A program made the position numbers and the translations under genes. Below are positions 63,344 to 64,000 of a stretch of DNA of 64,000 bases, in pieces. Below the pieces are notes generated by a model. The model was not told the origin of the DNA. It ran no database searches and was given only the letters and a program-made list of their open reading frames with translations. Source of the DNA: Caballeronia grimmiae (GTDB taxonomy: Bacteria > Pseudomonadota > Gammaproteobacteria > Burkholderiales > Burkholderiaceae); NCBI RefSeq assembly GCF_000698555.1, contig NZ_JFHE01000020.1, positions 22,789 to 86,788 on the forward strand, given 5' to 3'. Within the stretch, counting starts at the first letter, position 1. Each line of letters begins with the position of its first letter.

Positions 63344-64000
63344 GCGCGGCCTCCGGTGATCATGTTGCCGAGATAGGCGCTGCGCACGCGTTCGTCGCCG
63401 CGAATGCGGGCCGGCTCGCCTTCGACCAGCACGCGGCCTTGCTGCATCACCGTGATCGTGTCGGAGATGTCCATCACGATATCCATGTTGTGCTCGATCA
63501 GCACGACCGTATAGTCATCGCGCAGGCTGCGGATCAGATGCTTCATGTCGTCGAGATCGTCGATGCCCATGCCCGAGGTCGGCTCATCGAGAAAGATCGC
63601 CTTGGGCCGCGCGGCGAGCGCCATGCCGACTTCGAGACGCCGTTGCTGGCCGTGCGAGAGCGCGCTCGCCTGCGTCGATGCAAAGCGTTGCAGCGCAAGC
63701 CGCTCGAGAATGCCATCGACCGTATCGCGATGTTCGAGCGCGCCACGCGGCGGCTTCCATGCATTGAGCGCGCGCTTCGAGTCGACGCCTTGCGCGGCGA
63801 GGCGCAGGTTCTCGCGCACGGAGAGATTGGTAAACAGGCTCGTCACCTGAAACGAGCGCGCGATGCCCCGCTTCACGCGCCGATGATCCGGCTCATGCGT
63901 CACATCGTGGCCATCGAACACGATGTTGCCCGCCGTGATGGGCAGCGTGCCCGTCAGCACGTGAAAGAGCGTGGTCTTGCCCGCGCCGTTCGGGCCGATC
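63340..64000 (-). CDS. livG: Branched-chain-type ABC transporter ATP-binding protein LivG, N-terminus beyond window
   Basis: The frame runs off the window at 64000 with the Walker A GPNGAGKTT just inside the edge. Signature ALSHGQQRRLEVGM, Walker B IFLDEPTSGMG and the LivG-type tail with RVRSAYLG are present. About 220 residues are visible of about 250. The permeases and binding protein are expected upstream, beyond the edge. Confidence 0.9.
   Translation of the reverse strand, partial: IGPNGAGKTTLFHVLTGTLPITAGNIVFDGHDVTHEPDHRRVKRGIARSFQVTSLFTNLSVRENLRLAAQGVDSKRALNAWKPPRGALEHRDTVDGILERLALQRFASTQASALSHGQQRRLEVGMALAARPKAIFLDEPTSGMGIDDLDDMKHLIRSLRDDYTVVLIEHNMDIVMDISDTITVMQQGRVLVEGEPARIRGDERVRSAYLGNMITGGRA

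Overview
The window is about 63% GC. Codon use is like that of high-GC beta-proteobacteria, operons are tightly packed, and gene families are typical of Burkholderiaceae: TRAP and Liv transporters, FCD-type GntR regulators, the HutF/HutG branch of histidine breakdown, CopC/CopD with a multicopper oxidase, and a Burkholderia-type porin. A Paraburkholderia or Caballeronia chromosome or megaplasmid is the best guess. The species cannot be named from the sequence alone. I see no rRNA, tRNA, CRISPR array, transposase or phage gene.

Layout. 0-6.8 kb: a 5'-truncated NlpC/P60-like protein; a DUF4118 membrane protein, a carboxylesterase and a MipA/OmpV protein in a coupled run; a DUF3857/transglutaminase-like protein. 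7.3-10.4 kb: a membrane-anchored catalase-family peroxidase coupled to cytochrome b561, then a luciferase-like monooxygenase. 10.8-16.9 kb: a ClpK/ClpG-like disaggregase with an N-terminal zinc motif, a 2OG-oxygenase-like protein, a class II glutamine amidotransferase and a PRISE-type SDR. 17.2-20 kb: an AraC/GlxA remnant, a GntR regulator and the quinone-linked D-lactate dehydrogenase.

20.2-28.7 kb (minus strand): a probable hydroxyproline/D-amino-acid catabolic operon (MFS importer, GAF protein, DadA-like oxidase, DapA-like aldolase, 4-hydroxyproline epimerase, prolidase-like amidohydrolase, GntR regulator). It contains the C-terminal scar of a LivJ-type binding protein and sits beside a dead porin gene. 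Similar TTGTATACA-like sites lie at the regulator and at the operon head.

28.8-38.6 kb: a three-gene TRAP transporter (minus) diverges from a five-gene acyl-CoA operon (MaoC, enoyl-CoA hydratase, acyl-CoA dehydrogenase, type III CoA-transferase, MaoC), followed by an AraC regulator and a GH88 hydrolase. A TTGGACWTTT motif occurs in the divergent TRAP/CoA promoter region and again before the GH88 gene. This suggests one AraC regulon for an uptake-plus-CoA pathway of unknown substrate, and it is the least explained system in the window.

38.7-43 kb: a multi-PAS hybrid histidine kinase convergent with a Cache-GGDEF diguanylate cyclase. 43.4-49.4 kb: a copper module (CopZ-like chaperone behind a CueR-type box; divergent CopL-like protein, small periplasmic protein, TolC lipoprotein, multicopper oxidase, CusF-like, CopC, CopD), with no inner-membrane pump in the window. 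49.7 kb: a ProQ/FinO RNA chaperone with a low-complexity tail. 50.9-56.7 kb: IclR regulator, amino-acid ABC importer and hutD-hutF-hutG, a partial histidine-utilisation operon. 57-59.2 kb: four small unrecognised genes. 59.9-64 kb (minus): M81 peptidase-like protein, M20 amidohydrolase, LivF and the end of LivG, continuing past the window edge.
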